Shown here in pieces: positions 17,906 through 27,264 of a DNA stretch of 64,000 nt. The notes beneath the pieces were generated by a model. It was not told where the DNA came from, ran no database searches, and worked only from the letters and a program-made list of their open reading frames with translations. The stretch is from Bacteroidia bacterium (GTDB taxonomy: Bacteria > Bacteroidota > Bacteroidia > J057). The stretch is taken from the NCBI GenBank assembly GCA_033391075.1, contig JAWPMV010000001.1:310001-374000 (forward strand), in the 5' to 3' direction. The translations under genes were made by a program, and so were the position numbers. Every line of letters starts with the position of its first letter. Within the stretch, counting starts at the first letter, position 1.

Positions 17906-20900
17906 ATGCGCTACTTTTCCTTACTCTTACTCCCCATATTTCTTTGCCTAATTCCAGCTTGTGATTTGGCGACAGATGAATTGGAAGTAAAACAGCGATT
18001 CAGCCTGTTCTCCAAACTGGATAGCACGGACACAGGTCTGAATTTTATCAATAAAGTTGAGGATCAGAAAGATTTCAATGTCCTGACCTACCGCAATTTT
18101 TACAATGGAGGTGGAGTCGCCATTGGAGATATCAATAATGACGGTTTGCCGGATGTATATTTTACGGCCAATATGGCTCCCAATAGACTCTACCTAAATA
18201 AAGGGAACTGGGAGTTTGAAGATATTAGTAGCAAGGCAGGAATAAGGGGAGAGAAAGCCTGGAGTACAGGGGTAAGTATGGTAGATATCAATGCCGATGG
18301 TTTTTTGGATATTTATGTCTGTAATTCGGGGGATATACAGGGCGATAATAAGGAAAACGAATTATTCATCAATCAGGGGGATATGACCTTTGTGGAAAAG
18401 GCCGCAGACTACGGCCTCAATGACAAAGGTTTTTCTACACATGCCTCCTTCTTTGACTATGACCTCGATGGTGATCTAGATTGTTATATCCTTAACAATA
18501 GCTTCAAAGACCCCAACCGCATAGACCTATACAAAAAAGCAAGAGAAGAAACAGACGAAGAAGGGGGAGATAAACTCTTCAGAAATGATGGGGACAGCTT
18601 TACCGATGTAACCCTGGAAGCTGGGATTTATAATAGCCAAATAGGATTTGGTCTGGGAGTTTCTGTGAGTGATCTTAATGGTGATATGTTCCCGGATATT
18701 TATGTGAGCAATGATTTTTGGGAAAGGGATTACCTCTACATCAATCAGGGAAATGGGAAGTTTTCAGAAGAATTGCCCCAACGCATAAGTCAAACCTCCG
18801 TCTCTTCTATGGGAGCCGATATAGCCGACATCAATAATGATGGCTCTCCAGAGGTATTTAGTACGGATATGCTGGCGGGAGATAATTACCGACTAAAAGC
18901 CATGACGGTTTTTGATCCTTATCACCTCGAAGACATAAAATACCGCGCCAATTACCATTACCAAATCCTCCAAAACTGCCTTCAACTCAATGATGGCAAT
19001 GCCAACTTCCAGGAAATTGGTTTTATGGCAGGAATTTCTGCTACGGATTGGAGTTGGGGTGCTTTAATGTTTGACTTCGAAAATGATGGATGGAAAGACA
19101 TTTTTGTCGCGAATGGAATTTACCATGACATCATGTACATGGATTTTACGGCATTCATTTCCGATCAGGCCAATGTCAAGAAAATTGTTGAAGAATCGGG
19201 AAGAGCAGATTTTAGGGATTTTCTCCCATACCTGCCGTCGAATCCTTTATCCAATTTCGCTTTTGTCAATAATCGAAACCTGCAGTTTAGCAGCGAAGCG
19301 GATGCACTTGGCCTGGGAGAAGCCTCCTTTAGCAATGGAGCCGCATATGGCGATCTGGATCTCGACGGAGATTTAGACCTGATCGTCAACAATGTGAATA
19401 TGCCCGCTTTCATCTACCGCAACAATAGCGATAGCCTCAAAAAGAACCATTTCCTCAAAATCAATTTTAAAGGACGGAAAGAAAATCCTTTAGGCATAGG
19501 AGCAAAAGTAAAAATCACCCATGCCGGTGAAAAACAGGAACTTCAGCACTACACCGCAAGAGGTTTTGAAAGTTCTGTTGAGCCAGGTCTTTTGTTTGGC
19601 TTGGGAAAAAATACCCAAATAGATGAACTGGAAGTGATCTGGCCCGATAGGAAGAAAGAAGTCCTGAAAAATCTTAGGGCTGATCAGACCATTGTTCTAC
19701 AACACGAAAACGCTACAGAAGATTTTAGACCAGCAAACACAAAAAGTAAAAGCTTATTCACGGAGAATAGTAGTATGACATTCCCCGAAAAAGCCATGCA
19801 CACAGAAAATATATATAACGACTTCAATCATGAACTCCTGCTTCCCCATATGCTATCGACAGAAGGACCAAGACTCCTCAAAGGAGATGTAAATGGCGAT
19901 GGAAGGGAAGATGCTGTTTTATTAGGAGCTGCGGGAGATCCCGATAAACTCTATATCCAAAATACCAGCTCAAGTTTTCGTTTCAGTCCCCAGGAAGCCT
20001 TTGAAATGGATAAGGGCGTAGAGAGTACAGGAGGGGCTCTGGCAGATATGGATCAGGATGGGGATCTCGACCTTTTATTAGGTGCGGGAGGAAATGAATA
20101 CACAAAGGGAATTCAAAATTTTCTTCTGCGCTATTATGAAAATGATGGTAAGGGGAACTTTAGCAAACAAAAAGAAAAGACTCCACCAGCGGGAGGAAAT
20201 ACTTCTTGTATAGAAGTTGCAGATTTTGATGCTGATGGAGATATGGATGTGTTTATAGGAGGAAGGCTTGTTCCCGGAAATTATGGGCTCAAACCTCGGA
20301 GTTTTCTCTTGAGGAAAGATCCCACTGGTTGGACAGATATTACGACAGAATTTCTGGGAGGACTGGGTATGATCACGGATGCAGTTTGGGTGGATCAGGA
20401 TCAGGACAATGATTTGGATTTGGTGGTGGTTGGTGAATGGTTGGGCGTGACTTTGCTGAAAAATGAAGGAGGGAAATTGCAACCTCCAGCGATGATCCCC
20501 AATAGCCTGGGCTGGTGGAATTGTATCGAAAAAGCAGACCTCGACGGAGATGGTGATGAGGATTTTGTATTGGGGAATTGGGGACTGAATAGCAAGTTTC
20601 AGGCAAGCCCGGATCGCCCCCTGAGCATGTTTGTCAAAGACTTTGACCAAAATGGTAAAAGCGAATTTGTCATCAACTGGTTTCCCCCGCTGGATGATAA
20701 AGCCTATCCTTTTGCAACAAAAGGAGATATTACCACTCAACTACCGCATCTCAAAAGAAGCAACCTCAAATTTGAAGAATACGCTCATAAAACCTTTTCT
20801 GATCTGTTTTCAGAAGAAGAAGTACGTGGCGGCCTGGCTTATAAAGCAGATTATCTACAATCGGCTATTCTTTGGAACGAAGCCAATGGAACACCAAAAT

Positions 20901-21223
20901 TGCAAGCCTTGCCGATAGAAGCTCAGGTTTCTCCCGTTTTTGGAATCGCCATAGCAGATATGGATGGCGATGAACATTTGGACATAGTCCTGGGAGGAAA
21001 TTTTTATGCCCTGAAGCCAGAAGTGGGCAGGCAGGATGCAAACTTTGGCGTATTTCTAAAAGGAAATAGCAGCAAGGATTTTCAATACCTGAGCCCAGAG
21101 GAGAGTGGGATATATTTGAGAGGAGAGGTGAGAGATATGAAGGTATTTAAGGGAAAGGATAATAAACCCTTACTCATGGTAGCCCGCAACAATGATGCGG
21201 TCCTTACTTTTAAAAGAAACTAA
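17906..21223 (+). CDS. CRTAC1-like FG-GAP/VCBS repeat lipoprotein with ASPIC/UnbV domain
   Basis: A 1105-residue surface lipoprotein (lipobox LIPAC, Cys19). It contains many FG-GAP/VCBS repeats with calcium-binding DxDxDG loops, for example DINNDGLPDVYF, DINADGFLDIYV, DYDLDGDLDCYI, DFENDGWKDIFV and DLDLDGDLDLIV, forming one or two beta-propellers. An ASPIC/UnbV segment lies in the middle (about 525-605: GIGAKVKITHAGEKQELQHY through FGLGKNTQIDELEVIWPDRK). A second set of repeats fills the C-terminal half. Such proteins regularly accompany SusCD pairs in Bacteroidota and are often misnamed RNA-binding proteins. The exact role is unknown; ligand binding or adhesion at the surface is likely. It is followed after 10 bp by a paralogue. 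Confidence 0.9.
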   Translation: MRYFSLLLLPIFLCLIPACDLATDELEVKQRFSLFSKLDSTDTGLNFINKVEDQKDFNVLTYRNFYNGGGVAIGDINNDGLPDVYFTANMAPNRLYLNKGNWEFEDISSKAGIRGEKAWSTGVSMVDINADGFLDIYVCNSGDIQGDNKENELFINQGDMTFVEKAADYGLNDKGFSTHASFFDYDLDGDLDCYILNNSFKDPNRIDLYKKAREETDEEGGDKLFRNDGDSFTDVTLEAGIYNSQIGFGLGVSVSDLNGDMFPDIYVSNDFWERDYLYINQGNGKFSEELPQRISQTSVSSMGADIADINNDGSPEVFSTDMLAGDNYRLKAMTVFDPYHLEDIKYRANYHYQILQNCLQLNDGNANFQEIGFMAGISATDWSWGALMFDFENDGWKDIFVANGIYHDIMYMDFTAFISDQANVKKIVEESGRADFRDFLPYLPSNPLSNFAFVNNRNLQFSSEADALGLGEASFSNGAAYGDLDLDGDLDLIVNNVNMPAFIYRNNSDSLKKNHFLKINFKGRKENPLGIGAKVKITHAGEKQELQHYTARGFESSVEPGLLFGLGKNTQIDELEVIWPDRKKEVLKNLRADQTIVLQHENATEDFRPANTKSKSLFTENSSMTFPEKAMHTENIYNDFNHELLLPHMLSTEGPRLLKGDVNGDGREDAVLLGAAGDPDKLYIQNTSSSFRFSPQEAFEMDKGVESTGGALADMDQDGDLDLLLGAGGNEYTKGIQNFLLRYYENDGKGNFSKQKEKTPPAGGNTSCIEVADFDADGDMDVFIGGRLVPGNYGLKPRSFLLRKDPTGWTDITTEFLGGLGMITDAVWVDQDQDNDLDLVVVGEWLGVTLLKNEGGKLQPPAMIPNSLGWWNCIEKADLDGDGDEDFVLGNWGLNSKFQASPDRPLSMFVKDFDQNGKSEFVINWFPPLDDKAYPFATKGDITTQLPHLKRSNLKFEEYAHKTFSDLFSEEEVRGGLAYKADYLQSAILWNEANGTPKLQALPIEAQVSPVFGIAIADMDGDEHLDIVLGGNFYALKPEVGRQDANFGVFLKGNSSKDFQYLSPEESGIYLRGEVRDMKVFKGKDNKPLLMVARNNDAVLTFKRN

Positions 21224-21233
21224 TCAAAGAATT

Positions 21234-24200
21234 ATGAATAGATGCTTAGGCATGCTGGGCCTTTGTTGCCTATTGCTGATGCAATCATGCGGAGAGGAAA
21301 GAGATACCTTATTTAGATTGGTCCCGCCTGATGAGTCGGGCATTCATTTTTCCAACCGCATCATCGAGTCTGATTCGATCAATGTGCTGGAAAATGAATA
21401 TGTATACAATGGGGGAGGAGTGGCCCTGGCAGACTTTAATCAAGACGGTCTGCTCGATGTGTATATGAGCGGGAATATGGTAGAAAATGCCCTTTACCTG
21501 AATAAAGGAAATTTCGAATTTGAAAATATAACTGAGCAAGCCGGAGTCGGCAATGGCAGCAGGTGGTCATCGGGCGTGACCCTGGTCGATGTAAACCAGG
21601 ACGGATGGACAGATATCCACGTGGCGGCTACCAATCGCCCCACAATCTCTCAAAGGAAAAATACCCTCTTTATCCATCAAGGACTCAATGAGGCAGGAGT
21701 TCCCACTTTCAAGGATATGGCTGCTGAATATGGACTGGCAGATACTTCACATACCACTCATGCAGCCTTTTTCGATTATGACAATGATGGCGATTTGGAT
21801 GTCTTTCTGGCTGTCGATGCCATGATTGCCAATAAGCAGCCCAACAAATACAAGGAAAAGAACCTGAATGGTAGTACCAATCGCTACGACCGCCTGTATA
21901 GAAATGACCTTAGCGATTCTCTCGGACATCCCTTTTTTACAGAAGTTTCCCAAGAAGCAGGCATATTGATTGAAGGCTACAGCTTGGGATTAAACATCAC
22001 GGATATCAATCGTGATGGATGGAAAGATATATTTGTTACCAATGATTATGTGAGCAATGATCTCATGTATATCAACAATGGCGATGGAACTTTCACCGAT
22101 AAAGCCAGCGACTACTTCAAGCATACTTCACACTCTGCTATGGGAAATGATGTCATAGATATCAATTCTGATGGACGGGTTGATATTGTTTGTCTGGACA
22201 TGTTGCCGGAAGATAATTATCGGAGAAAAACAATGTTGGGAGCCAATAATTATACAACCTATCTGAACAATAAGCGCTATGGATACGACTTTCAGTATGT
22301 GCGCAATACCTTTCAGCTAAATCAGGGAATCCTCCCAGAGTCCTCTGATCCAATATTTTCTGATGTAGCCATGTATGCAGGGATTTCTGCTACGGATTGG
22401 AGCTGGACCCCTTTGGTTGCTGACTTCGACAATGACGGTTATCGGGATATGATCATCACCAATGGCTTTCCCAAGGATGTTACGGATCGGGATTTTATTG
22501 ATTATTGGTCGAGTGTGGAGGCTTATGCACCTCAGTCTTTGCTCTTGAGCAAGATTCCTTCTGTCAAGATCAGCAATTACGCCTATAGAAATGAGGGAGG
22601 GATAGAGTTTGAAGATGCTACCGATGACTGGGGCATTCGTATGGCTTCCTTTTCAAATGGTGCTGCCTATGGAGACCTAGACAATGATGGTGATCTGGAT
22701 TACATCGTGAATAATATCGATGATTCTGCTTTCGTCTTCCAAAATCGACTCAATGATAGAGAAGGGCTGAAAAATCACTGGTTGAGAGTCGGCTTCGAAG
22801 GAAGTGAAAATAACAAAGAAGGAACTGGAGTGATCCTCGAAATACAGCACGGAGATATTAAGCAGCATTGGGAACATAATGTTTCTCGTGGCTACATCTC
22901 AAGTGTTGAGCCTTTTGCCCATTTTGGATTAGGCACTGATGAAAAAGTGGATAAGTTAAGCGTGATATGGCCTGATGGGAAAGTAGAAATCAAAGAAGGC
23001 ATAGCAGCGGACCAGACCTTGGTATTGAATTATGAGGATGCTGAAATTCTCCCTGAGATTGAGAATCTGGATGAAGCCTCTACCTTATTTTCGGACATTA
23101 CAGAGGACATTGGACTAGATTTTATCCATTCTGAATCAGATTATATCGATTTCAATGTGCAACCGATGTTGCCGCATAAACTCACCCAATATGGACCCGC
23201 GCTGGCGGTCAGCGATGTAAATGGAGACGGTTTACAGGATGTCTACATTGGCGGTTCCCATTTCAATAAAGGCCGCTTTGCCATTCAACAAGAAGATGGC
23301 AGCTTTTTGATGGAAGACCTGCTACCTGGACCTGATGGAGACAAGAAGCGACAAGAAGAATTGGGGGCATTGTTTTTCGATGCCGATAAAGATGGAGATG
23401 ATGATTTGTATTTGGTGAGTGGAGGATATGAATTTAAAGGAGAGGATCCTTCTTATCAGGATCGCTTTTTTCGCAATGATGGAGGGAAATTCACTTTGCT
23501 GAAAGAAGCACTTCCTGCATTTTTGAGTAGTGGTTCTGCTGTAAAAGCGGCTGATTATGATGGGGATGGAGATTTTGATCTTTTTGTAGGAGGTCGGGTA
23601 CATCCCTTTCATTACCCGATACCTGTTAGCAGCTATTTACTCAAAAATGATAGTGAGGACGGAAATATAAAGTTTAGCATAGATGAAAAGGCGGCTCCCA
23701 TGCTCAAAGATATTGGATTGGTATGCGATGCCCTTTGGACTGATTTCGATAATAATGGGACTTTTGATCTATTATTGGCAGGGGAATGGATGCCTTTGAC
23801 TTTTTTGAAAAATGAAGGAGGAAACTTTACAAATATTACGGAAGCTGCAGGATTTGGAGGAAAGAAAGGATGGTGGAATAGCCTCGCCGCCGGAGACTTT
23901 GATCGGGATGGAGATATAGACTATATCGCAGCCAATCAGGGAAACAATACCCTCTTTAAAACCAATAGCAACTATCCCATAAAGGCCTATGGGGCAGATT
24001 TTGATGGGAATAAAGGCTTCGATTTTGTACAGGCGAGTTGGTTTCCCAAAGATGGAAATGATAAAGAGCTGGTTGAAGTTCCTTACTTCAGTCGGATTGA
24101 TTTTCAAAAACAAATGATCAAAGTCCGACAGGATTTTCCCTATCATGCTGAATTTGGATATGCCCGCATGTCGGATATTCTTCCTGCGGCAAATACTGCG

Positions 24201-24794
24201 AAAGATTATGTGGAGGTAGAAGCTAATTACCTCAAGACTAGTTTCATTGAGAATTTGGGGAATGGGAAATTTGACATTCGCCCGCTTCCCATGGAGACTC
24301 AATTGGCGCCTGTTTATGCTATGTTGATTGAAGACTTTGATGGAGACGCTTTGCTGGATGTTTTGATGGCCGGCAATGACTTTGGAACAGAGGTGGCCAT
24401 GGGGCGTTCGGATGCTTTCAACGGACTTATGCTGAAAGGAGATGGCAAGGGAGGATTCAGAGCGCTGGAAATAAGCGAAAGCGGCTTCTACTTGCCCGGA
24501 GATGCAAAGGCATTGGTACGGTTTAGAGATGGAGAGGGAAATACACGCATCATGGCCAGCCAAAATTCTGATAAACTCAAAGTCTTTGCCCAAAGAGTAG
24601 CTGTGGATTATGTTGAATTAACGCCCTTTGAATTTTCGGGTTACTTCCATTTTCCAGATGGAACAAAGCAGGTCTGGGAATTGGGCTATGGGACAAGTTT
24701 CCTCAGTCAATCTTCAAGAGCTATACAGGTGCCCGAAGGAGTGAAAAGTGTGGAAATACATGATACGGAAGGGAATATCAGGCGGGTGGAGTAA
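21234..24794 (+). CDS. CRTAC1-like FG-GAP/VCBS repeat lipoprotein with ASPIC/UnbV domain (paralogue)
   Basis: The 1186-residue paralogue of the preceding gene has the same order: a lipoprotein signal (MNRCLGMLGLCCLLLMQSC), FG-GAP loops (DFNQDGLLDVYM, DVNQDGWTDIHV, DYDNDGDLDVFL, DINRDGWKDIFV, DFDNDGYRDMII), an ASPIC/UnbV section (about 530-600, ending VIWPDGKVEIKEG) and further VCBS repeats. I chose ATG 21234, ten bases after the previous stop, because it gives the lipobox; the longer frame from 21192 overlaps the upstream gene. About 60 C-terminal residues beyond the last repeat have no counterpart in the first gene. The pair likely works with SusCD. Confidence 0.9.
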   Translation: MNRCLGMLGLCCLLLMQSCGEERDTLFRLVPPDESGIHFSNRIIESDSINVLENEYVYNGGGVALADFNQDGLLDVYMSGNMVENALYLNKGNFEFENITEQAGVGNGSRWSSGVTLVDVNQDGWTDIHVAATNRPTISQRKNTLFIHQGLNEAGVPTFKDMAAEYGLADTSHTTHAAFFDYDNDGDLDVFLAVDAMIANKQPNKYKEKNLNGSTNRYDRLYRNDLSDSLGHPFFTEVSQEAGILIEGYSLGLNITDINRDGWKDIFVTNDYVSNDLMYINNGDGTFTDKASDYFKHTSHSAMGNDVIDINSDGRVDIVCLDMLPEDNYRRKTMLGANNYTTYLNNKRYGYDFQYVRNTFQLNQGILPESSDPIFSDVAMYAGISATDWSWTPLVADFDNDGYRDMIITNGFPKDVTDRDFIDYWSSVEAYAPQSLLLSKIPSVKISNYAYRNEGGIEFEDATDDWGIRMASFSNGAAYGDLDNDGDLDYIVNNIDDSAFVFQNRLNDREGLKNHWLRVGFEGSENNKEGTGVILEIQHGDIKQHWEHNVSRGYISSVEPFAHFGLGTDEKVDKLSVIWPDGKVEIKEGIAADQTLVLNYEDAEILPEIENLDEASTLFSDITEDIGLDFIHSESDYIDFNVQPMLPHKLTQYGPALAVSDVNGDGLQDVYIGGSHFNKGRFAIQQEDGSFLMEDLLPGPDGDKKRQEELGALFFDADKDGDDDLYLVSGGYEFKGEDPSYQDRFFRNDGGKFTLLKEALPAFLSSGSAVKAADYDGDGDFDLFVGGRVHPFHYPIPVSSYLLKNDSEDGNIKFSIDEKAAPMLKDIGLVCDALWTDFDNNGTFDLLLAGEWMPLTFLKNEGGNFTNITEAAGFGGKKGWWNSLAAGDFDRDGDIDYIAANQGNNTLFKTNSNYPIKAYGADFDGNKGFDFVQASWFPKDGNDKELVEVPYFSRIDFQKQMIKVRQDFPYHAEFGYARMSDILPAANTAKDYVEVEANYLKTSFIENLGNGKFDIRPLPMETQLAPVYAMLIEDFDGDALLDVLMAGNDFGTEVAMGRSDAFNGLMLKGDGKGGFRALEISESGFYLPGDAKALVRFRDGEGNTRIMASQNSDKLKVFAQRVAVDYVELTPFEFSGYFHFPDGTKQVWELGYGTSFLSQSSRAIQVPEGVKSVEIHDTEGNIRRVE

Positions 24795-24880
24795 AGATCA
24801 AGTGCATTATCAAATACATACTCAATTTAAGGTGATACGTGAACTTGACACTTTCATTTGAACTTTATTAGCTAAAAAAT

Positions 24881-24914
24881 AAAAAAGCCTCTCCCATCCG
24901 GAAGAGGCTTTTTT
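24881..24914. terminator. Bidirectional terminator between the CRTAC1 gene and kbp
   Basis: Arms AAAAAAGCCTCT (24881-24892) and AGAGGCTTTTTT (24903-24914) pair perfectly. A T-run exists on both strands, serving the convergent genes on either side. Confidence 0.88.
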
Positions 24915-24934
24915 TTTGGTGTTGTTTGCAATGC

Positions 24935-25393
24935 TTATCCCAGGTGTGGCAAGCGCAATACTTGTCCGGGATAGATCTTGTTTGGATCGCTCAACATAGG
25001 TTTGTTAGCTTCAAAGATCTCTGGGTATTTCATCGCATCTCCATAATGCCTTTTAGCGATCTTGGAAAGAGAGTCTCCACTAACTACTGTGTAGAATTGA
25101 GCTTCTGGCTCAGGTACTACAACTTCCATGCGGTCATCAACTCTGGCAATTCCTTCGATGTTTCCTACTGCGAGGATCAGTTTTTCCTTGGCTTCCTGAG
25201 ACTGTACAGTTCCTCCGAGGATTACTGTATCATCATCGTCTCCAGTAAATTCGATAGTGAAGTCTTCGATACCTAGATCGAATTCAGCTACAAAATTGCG
25301 GATAGCTTGTTCTTTTTCTTCGCGCTTCTCAGCATCGGATTTGATGCCGAATAAAGACGCTCCAGCGTTTTTGACAAAATCAAAAAGTCCCAT
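24935..25393 (-). CDS. kbp: Potassium-binding BON-LysM protein Kbp (YgaU-like)
   Basis: The 152-residue product is co-linear with E. coli Kbp/YgaU. It shares the N-terminus MGLFDFVKNAG, a BON domain (about 30-95, SQEAKEKLILAVGNIEGIA) and a LysM domain (about 99-150, FYTVVSGDSLSKIAKRHYGD, and the end IYPGQVLRLP). In E. coli the protein binds K+ and changes shape; the LysM domain suggests cell-wall contact, although no signal peptide is present. It is a single gene between two terminators. Confidence 0.9.
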   Translation of the reverse strand: MGLFDFVKNAGASLFGIKSDAEKREEKEQAIRNFVAEFDLGIEDFTIEFTGDDDDTVILGGTVQSQEAKEKLILAVGNIEGIARVDDRMEVVVPEPEAQFYTVVSGDSLSKIAKRHYGDAMKYPEIFEANKPMLSDPNKIYPGQVLRLPHLG

Positions 25394-25511
25394 TAATTGA
25401 GGTGTTTTAATTAATTAGTGATTGGTAAATTTCGAATCGCGAATTATCGGATTCACTTATGTGACTGAACATACATTCAAAGGTCACGCATAAATAAAAT
25501 AAAAAGCAAAA

Positions 25512-25531
25512 AGCCGTGCGGAAACACGGCT
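25512..25531 (-). terminator. Rho-independent terminator after the basic secreted protein gene
   Basis: AGCCGTG/CACGGCT hairpin (7 bp, loop CGGAAA). On the minus strand it is followed by TTTTTGCTTTTT, about 65 nt after the stop at 25597. Confidence 0.75.
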
Positions 25532-25596
25532 CATGCTTTCAATTATAATCAGGGTAAATTGTAATCTTTACACCCGGTCTTTAGATAAGAGCAGAA

Positions 25597-25923
25597 TTAA
25601 TTTCTGCTTTGAGCATCATTCTTTTGGCGGCGGATGCTTTTGTTGGCGCGGTTTTGCTTTCTGGAAATTACTTTGCGTTCCGCAGGAGTTACAATTCCAT
25701 CTGCTTTGGCGCGCTTTTTTGTGCGATTGATATGTCTTTGTTGAGCTCTCAGGACTTTTGTTTCCTTACGGGTAAGCTCACCACTCCTGACTCCTTGTTT
25801 GATTCTTACTTGTTGCTTTACCTGTCTTTTACCTACTCTTGGAGTTGATTGAGCGAAAGAAGATTGACTGCTGAATACAAGTCCAAAGAAAAGCAGGGAG
25901 GTGAAAATGATCTTAAATTTCAT
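25597..25923 (-). CDS. Small basic secreted protein, unknown function
   Basis: The product is 108 residues with a clear signal peptide (to about SSFAQ, residue 25). The mature part is highly basic and helix-forming, containing ELTRKETKVLRAQQRHINRT and GIVTPAERKVISRKQNRANK. The two halves, each with LTxxE or VTPAE followed by a basic helix, look like a degenerate helical duplication. Proteins of this kind are frequent in Bacteroidota but have no known function to me. It has its own terminator, supporting a real single-gene transcript. Confidence 0.7.
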   Translation of the reverse strand: MKFKIIFTSLLFFGLVFSSQSSFAQSTPRVGKRQVKQQVRIKQGVRSGELTRKETKVLRAQQRHINRTKKRAKADGIVTPAERKVISRKQNRANKSIRRQKNDAQSRN

Positions 25924-26122
25924 GATACGTTCTGTGTTTGATGTAAAAGATATTATTTGTTGTTGTTGATAGTTTGACTATGAGGAGGGGCAAAGGTTTA
26001 ATGTGGGATTAAAAAAAATGGTAATTTTTTCTACTTATGCTGTTTTGAGAAACTCAGCCTCCTTTTTGGTCGTTTTTTATAAAGAGAATCTGCTGGATTA
26101 CCACTTTTTTATGCCCTAATTC

Positions 26123-27211
26123 ATGAACGCAAGCAAAGCTATTAAACTGAAAAAGCAGTTAGAGAAAGTATTCTGGATAACCTTTTCCTGGGTGTTGATT
26201 TCCCTTTGGAGTTTTATGAACGGATACAATACCCTGAAACTCCTGAATTGTGATCTGGAAGGTATGGATCCTTCCCTGTATTTTTCCGGAAGCATACTCA
26301 CAGGAGTTTTGGCCGGAGTATTTGGAGGGACAGTTATGGTATTTTTATGGGAAAGTTGGTTACGTATACTTACCTACGGGAGATCACTGTTCTTCATTTT
26401 TCTTTCTTTCTCCCTTGTATACCTGATGGTTTCTATTCCGACTAATTTGTACATGGCTACAAATTTATTGGATGCTTCCCTTTTCTCCACTGAGGTTTGG
26501 AATTGGGTCCTGGCAAATCATTTGAAATTTGAGTCCCTGGAGAACTACCTTTTTTGGCTGCTTGTCGTTCTGGTGACGCTCATTGTTCTGCAGGTCAACG
26601 ATAAATACGGTCCCGGGGTATTTCGAGATTTCATACTGGGTAAGTATTTCCAACCAAAAAGGGAGGAGCGGATATTTATGTTTTTAGACCTGCGTTCCTC
26701 GACTTCTATTGCAGAAAAGCTGGGAGAAGCTCGCTACTTTAATTTTATCAATGATGTATTTAAGTATGCAACAGCCAGTATATTGAACACGCGAGGAGAA
26801 ATCTACCAATATGTGGGAGATGAGATAGTGATCAGCTGGAAAGTGGAAAACGGAATAAGCAATGCCAATTGTTTACGCTGCTTTTTTGAAGTTCAGGAAG
26901 CTCTTCAGGCAAAAAAGAACTATTTCATGCAAACCTATGGTCAAGTCCCCGAATTTAAAGCTGGTTTGCATTATGGTCATGTGATGGCAGGGGAAATAGG
27001 ACTCGTTAAACGAGACATTGCCTTTTCGGGAGATGTGCTGAATACTACTGCCCGGATTCAAGGGAAATGCAATGAATTAGGCGTAAATATTCTGCTGTCG
27101 AAATACCTGATCGATAAACTCTCTTCTTCGATTAAGGCTTTCAGCCCGCAAAAAATTGGAGACTTGTTATTAAAAGGGAAAGAAGAGAAAATGGTATTGT
27201 ATACCGTATAA
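26123..27211 (+). CDS. Membrane-bound class III adenylate/guanylate cyclase
   Basis: The N-terminal half (about 15-160) holds four hydrophobic segments forming a membrane anchor. The C-terminal half (about 180-362) is a class III cyclase catalytic domain. Visible are the first metal-binding Asp189 (MFLDLRSSTSIAEKLG), the second at Asp233 (YQYVGDEIVISW), and the transition-state pair Asn307/Arg311 (GDVLNTTARIQG). The domain appears complete, so it should make cAMP (or cGMP; the specificity residues were not resolved). No cAMP receptor lies nearby. It is a single gene ending in a perfect palindromic terminator. Confidence 0.9.
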   Translation: MNASKAIKLKKQLEKVFWITFSWVLISLWSFMNGYNTLKLLNCDLEGMDPSLYFSGSILTGVLAGVFGGTVMVFLWESWLRILTYGRSLFFIFLSFSLVYLMVSIPTNLYMATNLLDASLFSTEVWNWVLANHLKFESLENYLFWLLVVLVTLIVLQVNDKYGPGVFRDFILGKYFQPKREERIFMFLDLRSSTSIAEKLGEARYFNFINDVFKYATASILNTRGEIYQYVGDEIVISWKVENGISNANCLRCFFEVQEALQAKKNYFMQTYGQVPEFKAGLHYGHVMAGEIGLVKRDIAFSGDVLNTTARIQGKCNELGVNILLSKYLIDKLSSSIKAFSPQKIGDLLLKGKEEKMVLYTV

Positions 27212-27213
27212 TG

Positions 27214-27245
27214 AAAAAAGGCCGGAAGTACTTCCGGCCTTTTTT
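27214..27245. terminator. Bidirectional terminator between cyclase and moxR
   Basis: A perfect 32-bp palindrome (27214-27245) with A6 at one end, T6 at the other and core GGCCGGAAGTACTTCCGGCC. It starts three bases after the cyclase stop and serves both convergent genes. Confidence 0.92.
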
Positions 27246-27264
27246 CTATTGTATTGATTGATTG

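Noticed and set aside
23772-24593. Long open frame (273 codons) antisense inside the second CRTAC1 gene
   Set aside because: It is a shadow of the repeat-rich sense gene; no independent start signal or recognisable product.
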